DNA from: Alkalihalophilus pseudofirmus
GTDB taxonomy: Bacteria; Bacillota; Bacilli; Bacillales; Bacillaceae_D
Assembly: GCF_029094545.1 (NCBI RefSeq)
Contig: NZ_CP117835.1
Coordinates: 2,088,001 to 2,152,000, forward strand
Length of the DNA: 64,000 bases
Direction: 5' to 3'
Shown: one piece after another, positions 51,966 to 60,374 of the stretch
Numbering within the stretch: the stretch's first letter is position 1
How the letters are laid out: each line of letters begins with the position of its first letter
Position numbers and translations under genes: made by a program
Notes under the pieces: model-generated
What the model saw: only the letters and a program-made list of their open reading frames with translations
Database searches by the model: none
What the model was told of the DNA's origin: nothing

Positions 51966-52667
51966 CTACTCCACTCTCTCCACCTCAATCTTCTTCGCTG
52001 AATCGAGAAACTGATTGACCTGAGCCATCACATTTTCACGTTCGCCGTATGCTCCGACCTGCACGCCGTCTACAAGGAGGCGGTATACCTTGACAAGCTT
52101 TGGTCGTGGAGCTGGATTTTCATTTAACAATTTCAAATTAAGCGTTTCCTGCAAACCGACGACATGGCCTGTAGCGATGGCTTTGATCACACTTAATTCC
52201 TTTAACTTTTTTGAGTCTTCTACATGATCGATGAAGTAGCTCTCAGTCAGGACAGCAGCCATTTTTGTTAAGCGCAGCACGGCATAATTGGCCGTCTTTC
52301 TGCCGCGGTCACGAGCCTTAATTTTCCCCAGAATGGCTTGGTGGATGCAGGCTTGAAATTGGCCGGTGTGCTTTGCTGCATGCGGGTGGATAAAGCTTTC
52401 AAATCCTGTGCCGCCTCCTGCATTAATATGAACAGAGATGAAGTAATCAGCTCCCCAGCTATTAGCCAGCCGAGCTCTGTCTTCAAGGGAGACGAACATA
52501 TCACTATCGCGGGTCATCCTGATGAGCACGTCATAATTTCTTAGCAGCACTTCTCGTATTTCACGAGCAATCGTCAATGTTAAATCTTTCTCCACTAAAC
52601 CATTTGCTACAGCTCCCGGATCTCGTCCGCCATGTCCTGGGTCGATCATTATTTTGATTTTACTCAT
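51966..52667 (-). CDS. N-acetylmuramoyl-L-alanine amidase (Amidase_3) with C-terminal SPOR-like segment
   Basis: 233 aa. Zinc ligands appear as IDPGHGG (H12), VEKD (E26), and SVHINA, with the catalytic Glu in LTESYFID. The last ~45 residues (KVYRLLVDGVQVGAYGEREN) resemble a SPOR peptidoglycan-binding repeat. There is no signal peptide, as in phage endolysins. Start: ATG at 52665-52667, overlapping the stop of the DnaC-like gene by 8 bp. It is part of a small replication-plus-lysin module. Confidence 0.88.
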   Translation of the reverse strand: MSKIKIMIDPGHGGRDPGAVANGLVEKDLTLTIAREIREVLLRNYDVLIRMTRDSDMFVSLEDRARLANSWGADYFISVHINAGGGTGFESFIHPHAAKHTGQFQACIHQAILGKIKARDRGRKTANYAVLRLTKMAAVLTESYFIDHVEDSKKLKELSVIKAIATGHVVGLQETLNLKLLNENPAPRPKLVKVYRLLVDGVQVGAYGERENVMAQVNQFLDSAKKIEVERVE

Positions 52668-53505
52668 GCACACCACTCCCTTTTTCTTGTGAGAAATGAC
52701 TTAAGCGGTGGTCAGGTCCGCTTATGGCAATCACTTTTGTTTGCTGCATCATCCGGGAAAAATTCCTGGCCCCAACCTTATCCTGCAATGCTTTTCCACC
52801 TAAATTCGTTGTATAGATTGTATGCTTGCCTATCCGGCTGTCGATAATTTCAAACAGCTTTGATGTTGCCCAGCTAGATGGATCACGTCCGTGCTCAGCG
52901 CCGACATCATCCAGGACGACGCAATCAGCTTTTTCTAGCAGCTCTAAATAATTATCTTCTGAGAACTCACTATGTTTGTTGTAGGTTGCTTTTAGTTTTG
53001 TTAGGAGTTTCGGTACAGAGATGAAGATCGAGGTGTATCCTGACTCTATCAATACTTTTAGAGCGGCTGATGATAAGTGGGATTTTCCAAGACCGTATGA
53101 GCCGGTTAATAGAAGGTTTCTTGGTTTATCTTTTGAATACGTATCACAAAACTCTCTCACTTGCTCGTATGCAGATTTTTGGCTTTCCGTACGTGGGACA
53201 TAGCTGTCAAAACTTGATTCAAGTAAGTCTTGATTTAATAAGCTTTCACGATCGAATATCTGATAGATTCGCTTTCTCTCTAATTCTTTCCTTCTTTTAA
53301 GCACATTCTTTGCCAGTTCAATATCTTCACAGCGGCAGCCATACGTTAATTCCTTTTCTGTTCCTTTCTCCGGTCCGAATGGAATCAAGATCTTTCTAAC
53401 CGTAATGTTTTCATGGCAGCCTGGACATACCATTCTTTTTACAATATTAGAATCCGAAGTCATAGCTTGAATAGTCGGCGGAAGATGGGCATTGACTTGT
53501 TTCAT
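52660..53505 (-). CDS. DnaC/DnaI-like helicase-loader ATPase
   Basis: 281 aa. The N-terminal zinc-finger-like region has C27-P-G-C30 and C57-R-C59. The AAA+ domain has Walker A GSYGLGKS (135-142), Walker B CVVLDDVGAE, and sensor TIYTTNLG. AAAGGGGTGAG precedes the ATG at 53505 even though it overlaps the upstream DnaD-like gene by 59 bp. Such proteins load the replicative helicase in phages and plasmids. Confidence 0.88.
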   Translation of the reverse strand: MKQVNAHLPPTIQAMTSDSNIVKRMVCPGCHENITVRKILIPFGPEKGTEKELTYGCRCEDIELAKNVLKRRKELERKRIYQIFDRESLLNQDLLESSFDSYVPRTESQKSAYEQVREFCDTYSKDKPRNLLLTGSYGLGKSHLSSAALKVLIESGYTSIFISVPKLLTKLKATYNKHSEFSEDNYLELLEKADCVVLDDVGAEHGRDPSSWATSKLFEIIDSRIGKHTIYTTNLGGKALQDKVGARNFSRMMQQTKVIAISGPDHRLSHFSQEKGSGVHE

Positions 53506-54217
53506 GTGGACTCACCCCTTTCTTCTTCGCATGATATGCAGCCATTTTTTGTTTCCACTTTTCTCGTTCTGCACGAATCTCACCCACCGTCTGCAAGCCT
53601 TTGCCGCTCCAATCTTGCAGGATCTTTGAGACATAGCCCCAAGTTCTCACATTTTGCAGGAGCGACACTTTCATCGCTTCAATCACCACTCCACTCGGTT
53701 CTGTAAAGGTTGAATCATCGAGCCAGGCATTGATTGATTCAGAGATAAATGGTGAGAGCCTTCCAAATCCGTTCTCTTCATAGAATTGAAACGGAGTTAT
53801 ATCTTTAGTATCTTCTTTTAAATTGTTTTCTTTAATTAATAGGGAACTAGGTTGTGCATTAGGTTGGGAAGAAGATGATGCATTAGGTTGGGTACGATCT
53901 TGTGCATATAGTGCACGAGGTTGGTGATGAAGGTTAGTTGATAGGTCGGTCATCGCATATTGAGCAGCTTGACCGCTGCCTCTGCTTTTAAAGGTGAGAT
54001 AGCCCTTTTCTTCCAGCTCTTTTCGAATGTTATAAAAGTGACGTACCTTCATTCCTGACTTCACGGCAATGACTGATACAGCAACAGTAAACGACTTCGG
54101 CCAGCCTGCTTTTTGCCATACTTGCATTAACGCATGCCATGTCGCAATTCCTGATGGGGTGAGCGGGTTTGTTTCTAGTTGGTTGTAGAAAGCTTGGATG
54201 TGTTGTTCGTAATTCAT
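53447..54217 (-). CDS. DnaD-like replication protein
   Basis: 256 aa. A winged-helix-like N-terminus (about 1-95: MKVRHFYNIRKELEEKGYLT) and a Ser/Asn/Gln-rich linker are followed by a DnaD/DnaB_2 C-terminal domain (about 140-215). That domain has FYEENGFGRLSPFISESINA and the NVRTWGYVSKILQDW block that matches the YxxxI motif region. AAGGAGG precedes the ATG. With the loader it makes a phage-type primosome pair. Confidence 0.85.
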   Translation of the reverse strand: MNYEQHIQAFYNQLETNPLTPSGIATWHALMQVWQKAGWPKSFTVAVSVIAVKSGMKVRHFYNIRKELEEKGYLTFKSRGSGQAAQYAMTDLSTNLHHQPRALYAQDRTQPNASSSSQPNAQPSSLLIKENNLKEDTKDITPFQFYEENGFGRLSPFISESINAWLDDSTFTEPSGVVIEAMKVSLLQNVRTWGYVSKILQDWSGKGLQTVGEIRAEREKWKQKMAAYHAKKKGVSPHETSQCPSSADYSSYDFGF

Positions 54218-54265
54218 GGATTGCCTCCTTAGGGGATAGTTTTGGTTTTTGGTAGATTGGGTTAT

Positions 54266-55006
54266 TTACATTTGCTCAAGCCACACGGGCATTCCGTCAC
54301 GGTCTCTCACAATACGTCGTTTTTCTTCTGCTAGTTTGGCAAGCAGTGTACCGTAAAAGTACGAATAAATAGTAGATTGTATCTTTTGTTTTTTGTACTG
54401 TTGAATGACTTGCTTAAAGGTTTGAATAATAAGTGGAAGGTGGTTTTCAATCGAATCTGTGAATTTCATTCGTTTGAAGGAAGCTTCGGCAATCGACCAA
54501 AGCTTAACAGAAAGATTCGGTTCCCAATCAGTGAATGGAGCTGTTGCTTTAGTAAATTCTTGTGGAACGGACGAATTTACTTTTTTCTGAGTGGCTGAAT
54601 TTACTTTTTTGTGGAGTATGGGACTTGTTCGTTGCTTTGGGGAGATGTTTGAAGAAGTAAAAAGCTGAAAAATATAGATGCTGTGATGGTAGCCGCCCGT
54701 TTCGCGGATGGTATGATGCATGGTGATGACCCCTAGTTTCCGAGCTTTCACGAGCATCCTCTCAAATGTTGACCGCGATACCGGGTTTCCACTTGCATGG
54801 GCCGCTGCAAGCATTTTGCACACGGTAGACACCGCGACACCGCGATGTGGAATACTTGTTCTAATTAATTGATTCCAGGCAATTCGCTCACTTGGGGTGA
54901 AGCATTCCGTATAAAATGCGAGATGCTGCCTGACCTCTTTTTTAAAGTGATCGTCTGTTTGAAAAGAACTTAACTGTTTGTAAGTCTCTATTTTTGTATG
55001 TTGCAT
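54266..55006 (-). CDS. Helix-turn-helix replication-associated protein
   Basis: 246 aa from the ATG at 55004-55006 (AAAGGAGG upstream); a longer frame to 55195 reads through the promoter region. Residues 60-130 form a winged-helix-like region (HRGVAVSTVCKMLAAAHASG, SRSTFERMLVKARKLGV). The C-terminus is helical and basic. Similar proteins sit beside DnaD/DnaC genes in Bacillus prophages and plasmids and may act as an initiator or regulator. It is first gene of the four-gene module. Confidence 0.65.
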   Translation of the reverse strand: MQHTKIETYKQLSSFQTDDHFKKEVRQHLAFYTECFTPSERIAWNQLIRTSIPHRGVAVSTVCKMLAAAHASGNPVSRSTFERMLVKARKLGVITMHHTIRETGGYHHSIYIFQLFTSSNISPKQRTSPILHKKVNSATQKKVNSSVPQEFTKATAPFTDWEPNLSVKLWSIAEASFKRMKFTDSIENHLPLIIQTFKQVIQQYKKQKIQSTIYSYFYGTLLAKLAEEKRRIVRDRDGMPVWLEQM

Positions 55007-55155
55007 GTTTGTTGCCTCCTTTAAGTGGTAGGCAAAGCATAACTGAGCAACATAGAGCGCGCATGTTGGTAAAATATCAAAATGAGTGGTCCATATGCTG
55101 GTGTTTTGCTTTTTTCGCATAGGGCAAAACGTCATTTTGAGGGGTGGAGAGGTGG

Positions 55156-55172
55156 TCATTTTAAGAAAATGA
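55156..55172. promoter_or_regulatory. Palindrome TCATTTT-AAG-AAAATGA upstream of the replication module
   Basis: The 17-bp inverted repeat is accompanied by single TCATTTT/AAAATGA words at 55079 and 55132, giving four copies in 95 bp before the HTH gene. They could be operator sites or iterons. Confidence 0.45.
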
Positions 55173-55197
55173 GTGTTTTTATTTTTAAAAAACAAAA

Positions 55198-55227
55198 AGC
55201 CTTAGAAGATGAATGCTTCCAAGGCTT
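55198..55227. terminator. Terminator hairpin
   Basis: AAGCCTTAGAAG and CTTCCAAGGCTT pair with one mismatch; on the minus strand a T-run follows. It ends the small gene at 55243. Confidence 0.7.
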
Positions 55228-55242
55228 GAAAATGGTAGCTGA

Positions 55243-55467
55243 TTATCTTAAATAGGTCATCATCATAAGGAGCAACGGGATGCTGATGACGAAAAATGCG
55301 ATCGTTTTCCACCTAGATTCTCTAGGTGACTGCAGTAAAAAAATGACCACCCCCGCCCCAAGAATACTTAATGATAAGATTCCCGAAACTGTAGTTTGAA
55401 AAATAATATAGTTAAGAAATGCGACAGGGATAAGTAGTACTAATAGAATTCTGATCATTGTTGTCAC
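55243..55467 (-). CDS. Small membrane protein, unknown function
   Basis: 74 aa with three short hydrophobic segments (about 4-23, 27-43, 53-70) and a basic loop QSPRESRWK. AGAGGTG precedes the ATG. No family is recognised. Confidence 0.55.
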   Translation of the reverse strand: MTTMIRILLVLLIPVAFLNYIIFQTTVSGILSLSILGAGVVIFLLQSPRESRWKTIAFFVISIPLLLMMMTYLR

Positions 55468-55539
55468 CTCTTTATATGTACCATAGTAAATAGTCGATAA
55501 GAATAACAGTCTAAGCAGGAAAACCTAGACTACTATGAA

Positions 55540-56280
55540 TTAATCATTCGGACCCCATCCTGTAGTATATGTATCATAATAATGCGGTCCTTCTATATAG
55601 TGTTGATTTGCTTTATCTGCATAAATTGTGGTCTTGCTGCGTTCTCCCCTAGGCAAAGAGGTTCCCTTAATATATTTATAATAGACTTCATCTTTTACCC
55701 AAAATGCATCTGTATTCATGGCGTTAATGATCCCGGCTGCAGTTATTGCTGCACCTGCTTTCCAATTGTAAATTCCTACTAACGTTGCCGCAATTGCGTC
55801 TCTCGCCATGCCTTGGATATCTTGTCTGTAGTTCGAGGTGAAGCTATATGTCCAAGGTCCAAGATCTGCATAATTGCTTGTTGTAAACATTAACCCCTCG
55901 GTCTGTGCTTCCTTTGTAATATCATCCACATCGGGCGTGTCAATTGTAAATGAATTGGTTTGTCCATTTTCCACTGAAGTAATGTGAGTATGTTCTCTGT
56001 CTGTAATGAATTCGGTAGTTCGAATTAATTCGTACTCGCCTTTTTCATTTTGTTTAAATACTTCATTATGTATCACACGGTCATATTCAGAAAGATACAT
56101 ATTTACTTTATAATGATCGCCGTCTTCCACATACGTATATTGTACAAGGTCTTCACCTTCCTGAATGATTTGAACAGCCTCCGCGCCATCGATTTCCACA
56201 GTTTGCCCATTAGTATCAGCTGCAACGGACATAGGCAGCACATATCCCATAGTTAATAATAGACTCAAAACTTTCTTCAT
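55540..56280 (-). CDS. Secreted protein with hydrophobic Gly/Ala-rich segment, unknown function
   Basis: 246 aa. Signal peptide (about 1-21, SVAAD). Residues 25-150 are hydrophilic and beta-like. At about 160-195 comes an uncharged helix-forming segment (AIAATLVGIYNWKAGAAITA) flanked by aromatic, basic sequence. That plan recalls bacteriocin- or pore-type exported proteins of Bacillus, but no family signature is clear. TAGGAGTG precedes the ATG. The gene stands alone. Confidence 0.62.
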   Translation of the reverse strand: MKKVLSLLLTMGYVLPMSVAADTNGQTVEIDGAEAVQIIQEGEDLVQYTYVEDGDHYKVNMYLSEYDRVIHNEVFKQNEKGEYELIRTTEFITDREHTHITSVENGQTNSFTIDTPDVDDITKEAQTEGLMFTTSNYADLGPWTYSFTSNYRQDIQGMARDAIAATLVGIYNWKAGAAITAAGIINAMNTDAFWVKDEVYYKYIKGTSLPRGERSKTTIYADKANQHYIEGPHYYDTYTTGWGPND

Positions 56281-56600
56281 TGCCTTACACTCCTATCAAG
56301 TTTTTTTGAACAAGAAAATTGATTATTCTCATTTTTTGCTTGTTGTCACTATAAATGGTTTTTTTCTGATGAACAAGAGTGTTTCCATTATTTATTAAAA
56401 TTGGTGTGAAAGTATTGAGACCAATAGAGTGGGGTCATTTATGTAGGAGACTATCAGCAGACCGTTAGATTTACCTGCAAAAAGGTCCGAGTTTATCGCG
56501 AATCGGTTCGGATGATAGGGAGAGAACCCCTATTAAAAGTGAAATCACCTGTTAAGCGACCTATATTTAAACCTAATTTAATAGTGTATATGAAAATAAA

Positions 56601-56622
56601 AACGCTCAGAATTCTGAGCGTT
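56601..56622. terminator. Perfect 22-bp palindrome, bidirectional terminator-like
   Basis: AACGCTCAGAA and its exact complement follow each other without a loop, with an A-rich left flank. No gene lies immediately upstream on the plus strand; on the minus strand it follows the GNAT remnant. From 56281 to 56600 I see no gene. Confidence 0.55.
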
Positions 56623-56672
56623 TGTTGATCTATAGTTGCTAGCCTTCTTCTATAAATTCCATTATTCATCAC

Positions 56673-56759
56673 CTATTTTCTTGCATTTCTTAAAACACCC
56701 TCTTTTACAAATCCAGACTTTTCATTACAAGCAATGGCAGAAGAATTAAAGTCAAACAC
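56673..56759 (-). pseudogene. Fragment of a GNAT acetyltransferase gene
   Basis: A 28-codon open stretch (FDFNSSAIACNEKSGFVKEG, then VLRNARK) ends in TAG at 56673. It matches the RimL-type block N-x-A-x(3)-EKxGFxxEGVLR. It has no start or upstream domain and frames are broken on both sides. It is a relic, distinct in sequence from the acetyltransferase at 1754-2311. Confidence 0.55.
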
Positions 56760-56854
56760 TCAGACATTTACCTCTTATTTATATACTTTTAGGATTTCCA
56801 GCTGCTACCTCAACGAACATTTTTCGTAACAACAGAACCCATCAGCAAAGACTT

Positions 56855-57373
56855 TTACCCTTGAATCGTCCCTCTCTTGTCTCGGCAGTCAAATAATAAA
56901 TGGATCAGACTTTCATAGTATGGTAGAAATTCTTCGTTTTTTATCATCTTCAAAATCTCTTCCTTACTAGCCCATTTCACGGCTTGAACCTCCTCATACT
57001 GTAGCGTGAGCGTATGTAATGACACATCTTCTTGAATTAAATATAAGTCATCAAATCCATTCTCAAAGTTAATCGTTAAGTGAGGTCGGATATCCTGAAA
57101 ATCTATGTGCAAACCAATCTCTTCATGTAATTCTCTTTGCGCAGCAATTTGACTTGTATCTCCTGCAATCGCACTCCCTCCTGCAGTGAGATCCCAGAGA
57201 TCAGGCCATCCATCTTTAAAGGACTGCCTTTGCTGAATGAGCATTTCTCCATTTGAATTAAAAATGCATACATGAATTACTAAATGAAAATCCCCAGGTT
57301 CAAGCTCTTTACCTCGAACCCATGTGCGGTCTGTCTTCCTGCGATTGATATCATACACATCCCATAATTCCAC
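56855..57373 (-). CDS. NUDIX hydrolase
   Basis: 172 aa with a GTG start (AGGAGGT upstream). The Nudix box is GGSAIAGDTSQIAAQRELHE plus EIG, with REL and the Glu pair intact and Asp in the first acidic position. The N-terminus (ELWDVYDINRRKTDRTWVRG) is that of the IPP-isomerase-like or ADP-ribose-type subgroup. Substrate unknown. The gene is single. Confidence 0.88.
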   Translation of the reverse strand: MELWDVYDINRRKTDRTWVRGKELEPGDFHLVIHVCIFNSNGEMLIQQRQSFKDGWPDLWDLTAGGSAIAGDTSQIAAQRELHEEIGLHIDFQDIRPHLTINFENGFDDLYLIQEDVSLHTLTLQYEEVQAVKWASKEEILKMIKNEEFLPYYESLIHLLFDCRDKRGTIQG

Positions 57374-57648
57374 AAGTGTACCTCCTGCTTTGAGTTTATA
57401 TAGTTACAGGTAAAGCCTATTAATCTTTATACAGTGAGCGCAACAAATGATGTTAAGAAAACCGTGCTCAAACCGTTTACTTTGTAATGTTCCATTCGTT
57501 GTTTAAGGTTGATTTATCTTAATTTCATGACTCCCCCTAATTAACTATTTCCTAAAATTAATATCCCTCTTTAGTTTAACATTAATTTCCTTTTCATTAA
57601 CTTAAAAAACATACCTTGTATAAGGAGGGCAGCCGTTGAGACAAAAAA

Positions 57649-57683
57649 GGGAGACACCTCTTCGTATATGAATAGTGTCTCCC
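57649..57683 (-). terminator. Rho-independent terminator
   Basis: On the minus strand GGGAGACAC and GTGTCTCCC pair around a 17-nt loop and T6 follows; it is 66 bp past the DUF3231 gene. The rest of 57374-57648 shows no gene. Confidence 0.7.
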
Positions 57684-57748
57684 GTATGGTTGTTCTTTGG
57701 TGTTTTCTCACCAGTAACCGAACCTGTAAGCTTTTTTGGTATTAATAA

Positions 57749-58291
57749 TTAATCACATTTCTTCGTCATGTGTAATGGCGGCGGGATTAACCAGCCTTTT
57801 TCTTTGTTTAGCTTTAACACTTTAGCGCCGAATTGAGCTTTTGCTGCATGGAACTGGCCATACATCATAGCGATATCTTCTCTGATCGATTGCCCCATCG
57901 CTTGGCTGCATGCTACAAGACCGGCAGCTGAGTCAGCTGACAATTTCGCACCGATCTCAGGGTCCATAAAACGAGCTCCAGCAGGAATTGATTCCAGGTC
58001 CGCACATGGACGTTCCGGTGATGCTTGTGGAAGTCCTACTCCATTTGCTTTAAGCAGCTCTTCTAATTGCTTGTTCTCGTTTTGTAATCCTTCAATACCT
58101 TCTTGAACAAGCTTTTGTAAGTCTTGATCACCGGCATGATTTAATAACGATTGATAGCCAGCAATCATTCCGTTATTTGCAAGTACATTGCTCCATACTG
58201 TAAAAACTTCCCCGTAATGCATAGGCTCATCTTGCGGATTCCCACTTAAAATACCCATAACGACACTCCTCGCTAATTTTTGTAGATTCAT
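57749..58291 (-). CDS. DUF3231 / CotF-like ferritin-type helical protein
   Basis: 180 aa from the ATG at 58289-58291 (GAGG six bases upstream; longer frame to 58357 lacks an RBS). It is all-helical with the DUF3231 pattern YGEVFTVWSNVLANNGMIAG at the start of the repeat and a GLVACSQAMGQSIREDIAMM helix near the end. Relatives are spore-coat-associated in bacilli. The role is unknown. Confidence 0.75.
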   Translation of the reverse strand: MNLQKLARSVVMGILSGNPQDEPMHYGEVFTVWSNVLANNGMIAGYQSLLNHAGDQDLQKLVQEGIEGLQNENKQLEELLKANGVGLPQASPERPCADLESIPAGARFMDPEIGAKLSADSAAGLVACSQAMGQSIREDIAMMYGQFHAAKAQFGAKVLKLNKEKGWLIPPPLHMTKKCD

Positions 58292-58406
58292 CATATACCT
58301 CGTTTCAGGTGAGGGTTGACATGTCACAGGGGTTATTGTTTGCATTAGAACATTCAAATATGCAATATCTTCATGATAAATGGGTATTATAAGTATGGTA
58401 CTTCAG

Positions 58407-58619
58407 CTAGGAATCCAGTTCTTCTTGATAATTTTTCCGATATTTGGACCAATTGATCCATGCTAAAATAATAAAGCTTAATGCCATAATACCAAGCTGA
58501 AGCGGGTCGCGATTAAAACCAAATAAAAGATTTATTGCTGCAGCAATAGGAATGAGTAATAAACAGATGATGGCGAGTACTTTATAAAATGTCCGATTAT
58601 CTTTTGTTGATTGATTCAC
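58407..58619 (-). CDS. Small two-helix membrane protein
   Basis: 70 aa with hydrophobic helices at about 13-31 and 40-56 and a polar, charged C-terminus (KYRKNYQEELDS). It has GAGGTGAAA before the ATG. No family is recognised. Confidence 0.55.
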   Translation of the reverse strand: MNQSTKDNRTFYKVLAIICLLLIPIAAAINLLFGFNRDPLQLGIMALSFIILAWINWSKYRKNYQEELDS

Positions 58620-58682
58620 AGTTTCACCTCAATTTAATGGGTAATTTAAAATGATTTACTGTTAGGATTGTAACATAAAAAA

Positions 58683-58705
58683 CGAACAGCTGATTACACT
58701 GCTCG
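58683..58705 (-). terminator. Terminator of the acyl-CoA operon
   Basis: On the minus strand CGAGCAG and CTGTTCG pair around a 9-nt loop and T6 follows, 12 bp beyond the dehydrogenase stop. Confidence 0.65.
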
Positions 58706-58716
58706 CCAAAACTTGT

Positions 58717-59550
58717 TTAGTACTCATAAAATCCTTTTCCGCTTTTTCTTCCTAACTTTCCTGCCTCTACCATGTTCTTAAGCAATTGAGGTACCCGGTA
58801 TTTAGGATCGTTTGTTTTAGTATATAAAGCATCCTGAATATGAAGCATCGTATCTAAACCAATCATATCTGCAAGCCATAATGGACCGATAGGATGATGA
58901 GCTCCTAATTTCATGGCTTTATCAATATCTTCTGGGGAGGCTGTGCCTTCCTCTACAAGATAGACCGCTTCACAAATTAATGGGACAAGAAGACGGTTCA
59001 CCACAAATAGGGGTGTATCCTTTACTCGAATGCTTTCCTTGTTAATGTTCTCTACTAGGCTTTCAGCTATGGCTAATGTTTCTTTGGAAGTTTCTTCCGT
59101 TGCGGTTACTTCTACGAGTTTCATGAGCGGCACTGGATTGAAAAAGTGTAATCCTACGACGCGGTCTCGCCTGTTCGTAACAGAAGCCATTTCTGTGATG
59201 GATAAACTTGACGTGTTAGATGCTAGAATTGTTTTTGCATCACATAATTCATCTAGTTCTTGGAATATGATTTTCTTCGCTTCTACATTTTCAATAATGG
59301 CTTCAACGACCACTTCTGCATCTTTGAGCTTCTGTTTATCTGTTGTAAAGTGAATATTATTTAGTACCTTATTAAACTCTATGCCGTCCTGTTTTTTGCT
59401 TAGTGTCTCTAAGCTATTTTTCATATTTACCTTTGCCTGTTGAAGAGCTTCTTCTGAAAGATCGACCAGCACAACTGAGTGGCCGCTCATTGCGAACGAT
59501 TGAGCAATGCCATTCCCCATAATCCCTGAACCTATGACTGCAAGTTTCAT
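58717..59550 (-). CDS. 3-hydroxyacyl-CoA (3-hydroxybutyryl-CoA) dehydrogenase
   Basis: 277 aa. Rossmann motif GSGIMG (7-12), catalytic His in VGLHFFNPVPLMKLVEV, Ser/Asn in SNTSSLSI, and the C-terminal domain with GRKSGKGFYEY. It oxidises 3-hydroxyacyl-CoA with NAD. The ATG overlaps the stop of the hydratase gene by 4 bp. It is last gene of the operon. Confidence 0.93.
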   Translation of the reverse strand: MKLAVIGSGIMGNGIAQSFAMSGHSVVLVDLSEEALQQAKVNMKNSLETLSKKQDGIEFNKVLNNIHFTTDKQKLKDAEVVVEAIIENVEAKKIIFQELDELCDAKTILASNTSSLSITEMASVTNRRDRVVGLHFFNPVPLMKLVEVTATEETSKETLAIAESLVENINKESIRVKDTPLFVVNRLLVPLICEAVYLVEEGTASPEDIDKAMKLGAHHPIGPLWLADMIGLDTMLHIQDALYTKTNDPKYRVPQLLKNMVEAGKLGRKSGKGFYEY

Positions 59551-60374
59551 TTATGTTCCTCTCCTTTGTTAAAACAATCGGGTACATCGTGACTGTTTAA
59601 TGGGAATTTTGCCGCTCTTTTCTCCAAGAATGCTTGGATTCCTTCTTTGGCATCAGCATTTTTCCCCGCCCAATAAAGAAATTTAGATTCAGCTAAATGG
59701 GAAGCATAGGGATGCTCTTGTCCGCTCATTTTCCAGATCAATAGTCGTGTAAAACTATTTGAAGTAACTGCTGTTTCTTGTGCAATCATCTTTGCGATTT
59801 CGTACGCTTTTTCTAATGGCTGTTCATCCACATATTGCACTAATCCATGATTGAGCGCTTCATCAGTAGGGATATATCTGCCTGTATACATCCATTCCAA
59901 TGCTTTTCCCACTCCTACAAGACGTGATAAAAACCACCCAGAGGCAGCTTCTGGTCCGATCCCTCTTTTTGCAAATACAAAGCCGATCTTAGCATCTTTT
60001 TTCACGATCCGGATGTCCATCGGAAGCGTCATTGTCAGCCCAATCCCTACTGCAGGGCCATTAATCGCAGCGATGATCGGTTTTTTCGATTTATAGACCT
60101 GCAAGCTGATTCGACCTCCGCTATCTCGGTAATCTTCCATCTCTTCATTCGAAGAAAATGTCGAACCTCCCTCACTTAAATCCATTCCTGCACAAAACGC
60201 TCTGCCCTCACCAGTAACAATAATCACTCTAACCTCGTTGTTCTCATTCGCCTCTTTGTACACTTCTATCAGTTCTTCACACATTTCTTCTGTATAAGCA
60301 TTCATTTTTACTGGGCGGTTCAAATACACCGTCAGCACACCTTCTGCAAGATTGGTTCTAATTGTTTTGTACAA
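59547..60374 (-). CDS. Enoyl-CoA hydratase/isomerase family protein
   Basis: 275 aa with TTG as the likely start (GAGGGGG eight bases upstream); an ATG at 60401 is in frame but lies deep inside the previous gene without an RBS. Crotonase motifs: oxyanion-forming RAFCAGMDLSEGG and AINGPAVGIGLTMTLPMDIR. One glutamate in the usual catalytic pair is GPEAASGW. It would hydrate enoyl-CoA before the dehydrogenase. Confidence 0.88.
   Translation of the reverse strand: MYKTIRTNLAEGVLTVYLNRPVKMNAYTEEMCEELIEVYKEANENNEVRVIIVTGEGRAFCAGMDLSEGGSTFSSNEEMEDYRDSGGRISLQVYKSKKPIIAAINGPAVGIGLTMTLPMDIRIVKKDAKIGFVFAKRGIGPEAASGWFLSRLVGVGKALEWMYTGRYIPTDEALNHGLVQYVDEQPLEKAYEIAKMIAQETAVTSNSFTRLLIWKMSGQEHPYASHLAESKFLYWAGKNADAKEGIQAFLEKRAAKFPLNSHDVPDCFNKGEEHK

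Noticed and set aside
51966-55006. Considered as a complete prophage
   Set aside because: No integrase, terminase, capsid, tail or holin genes are visible within the window; only four genes of phage type.
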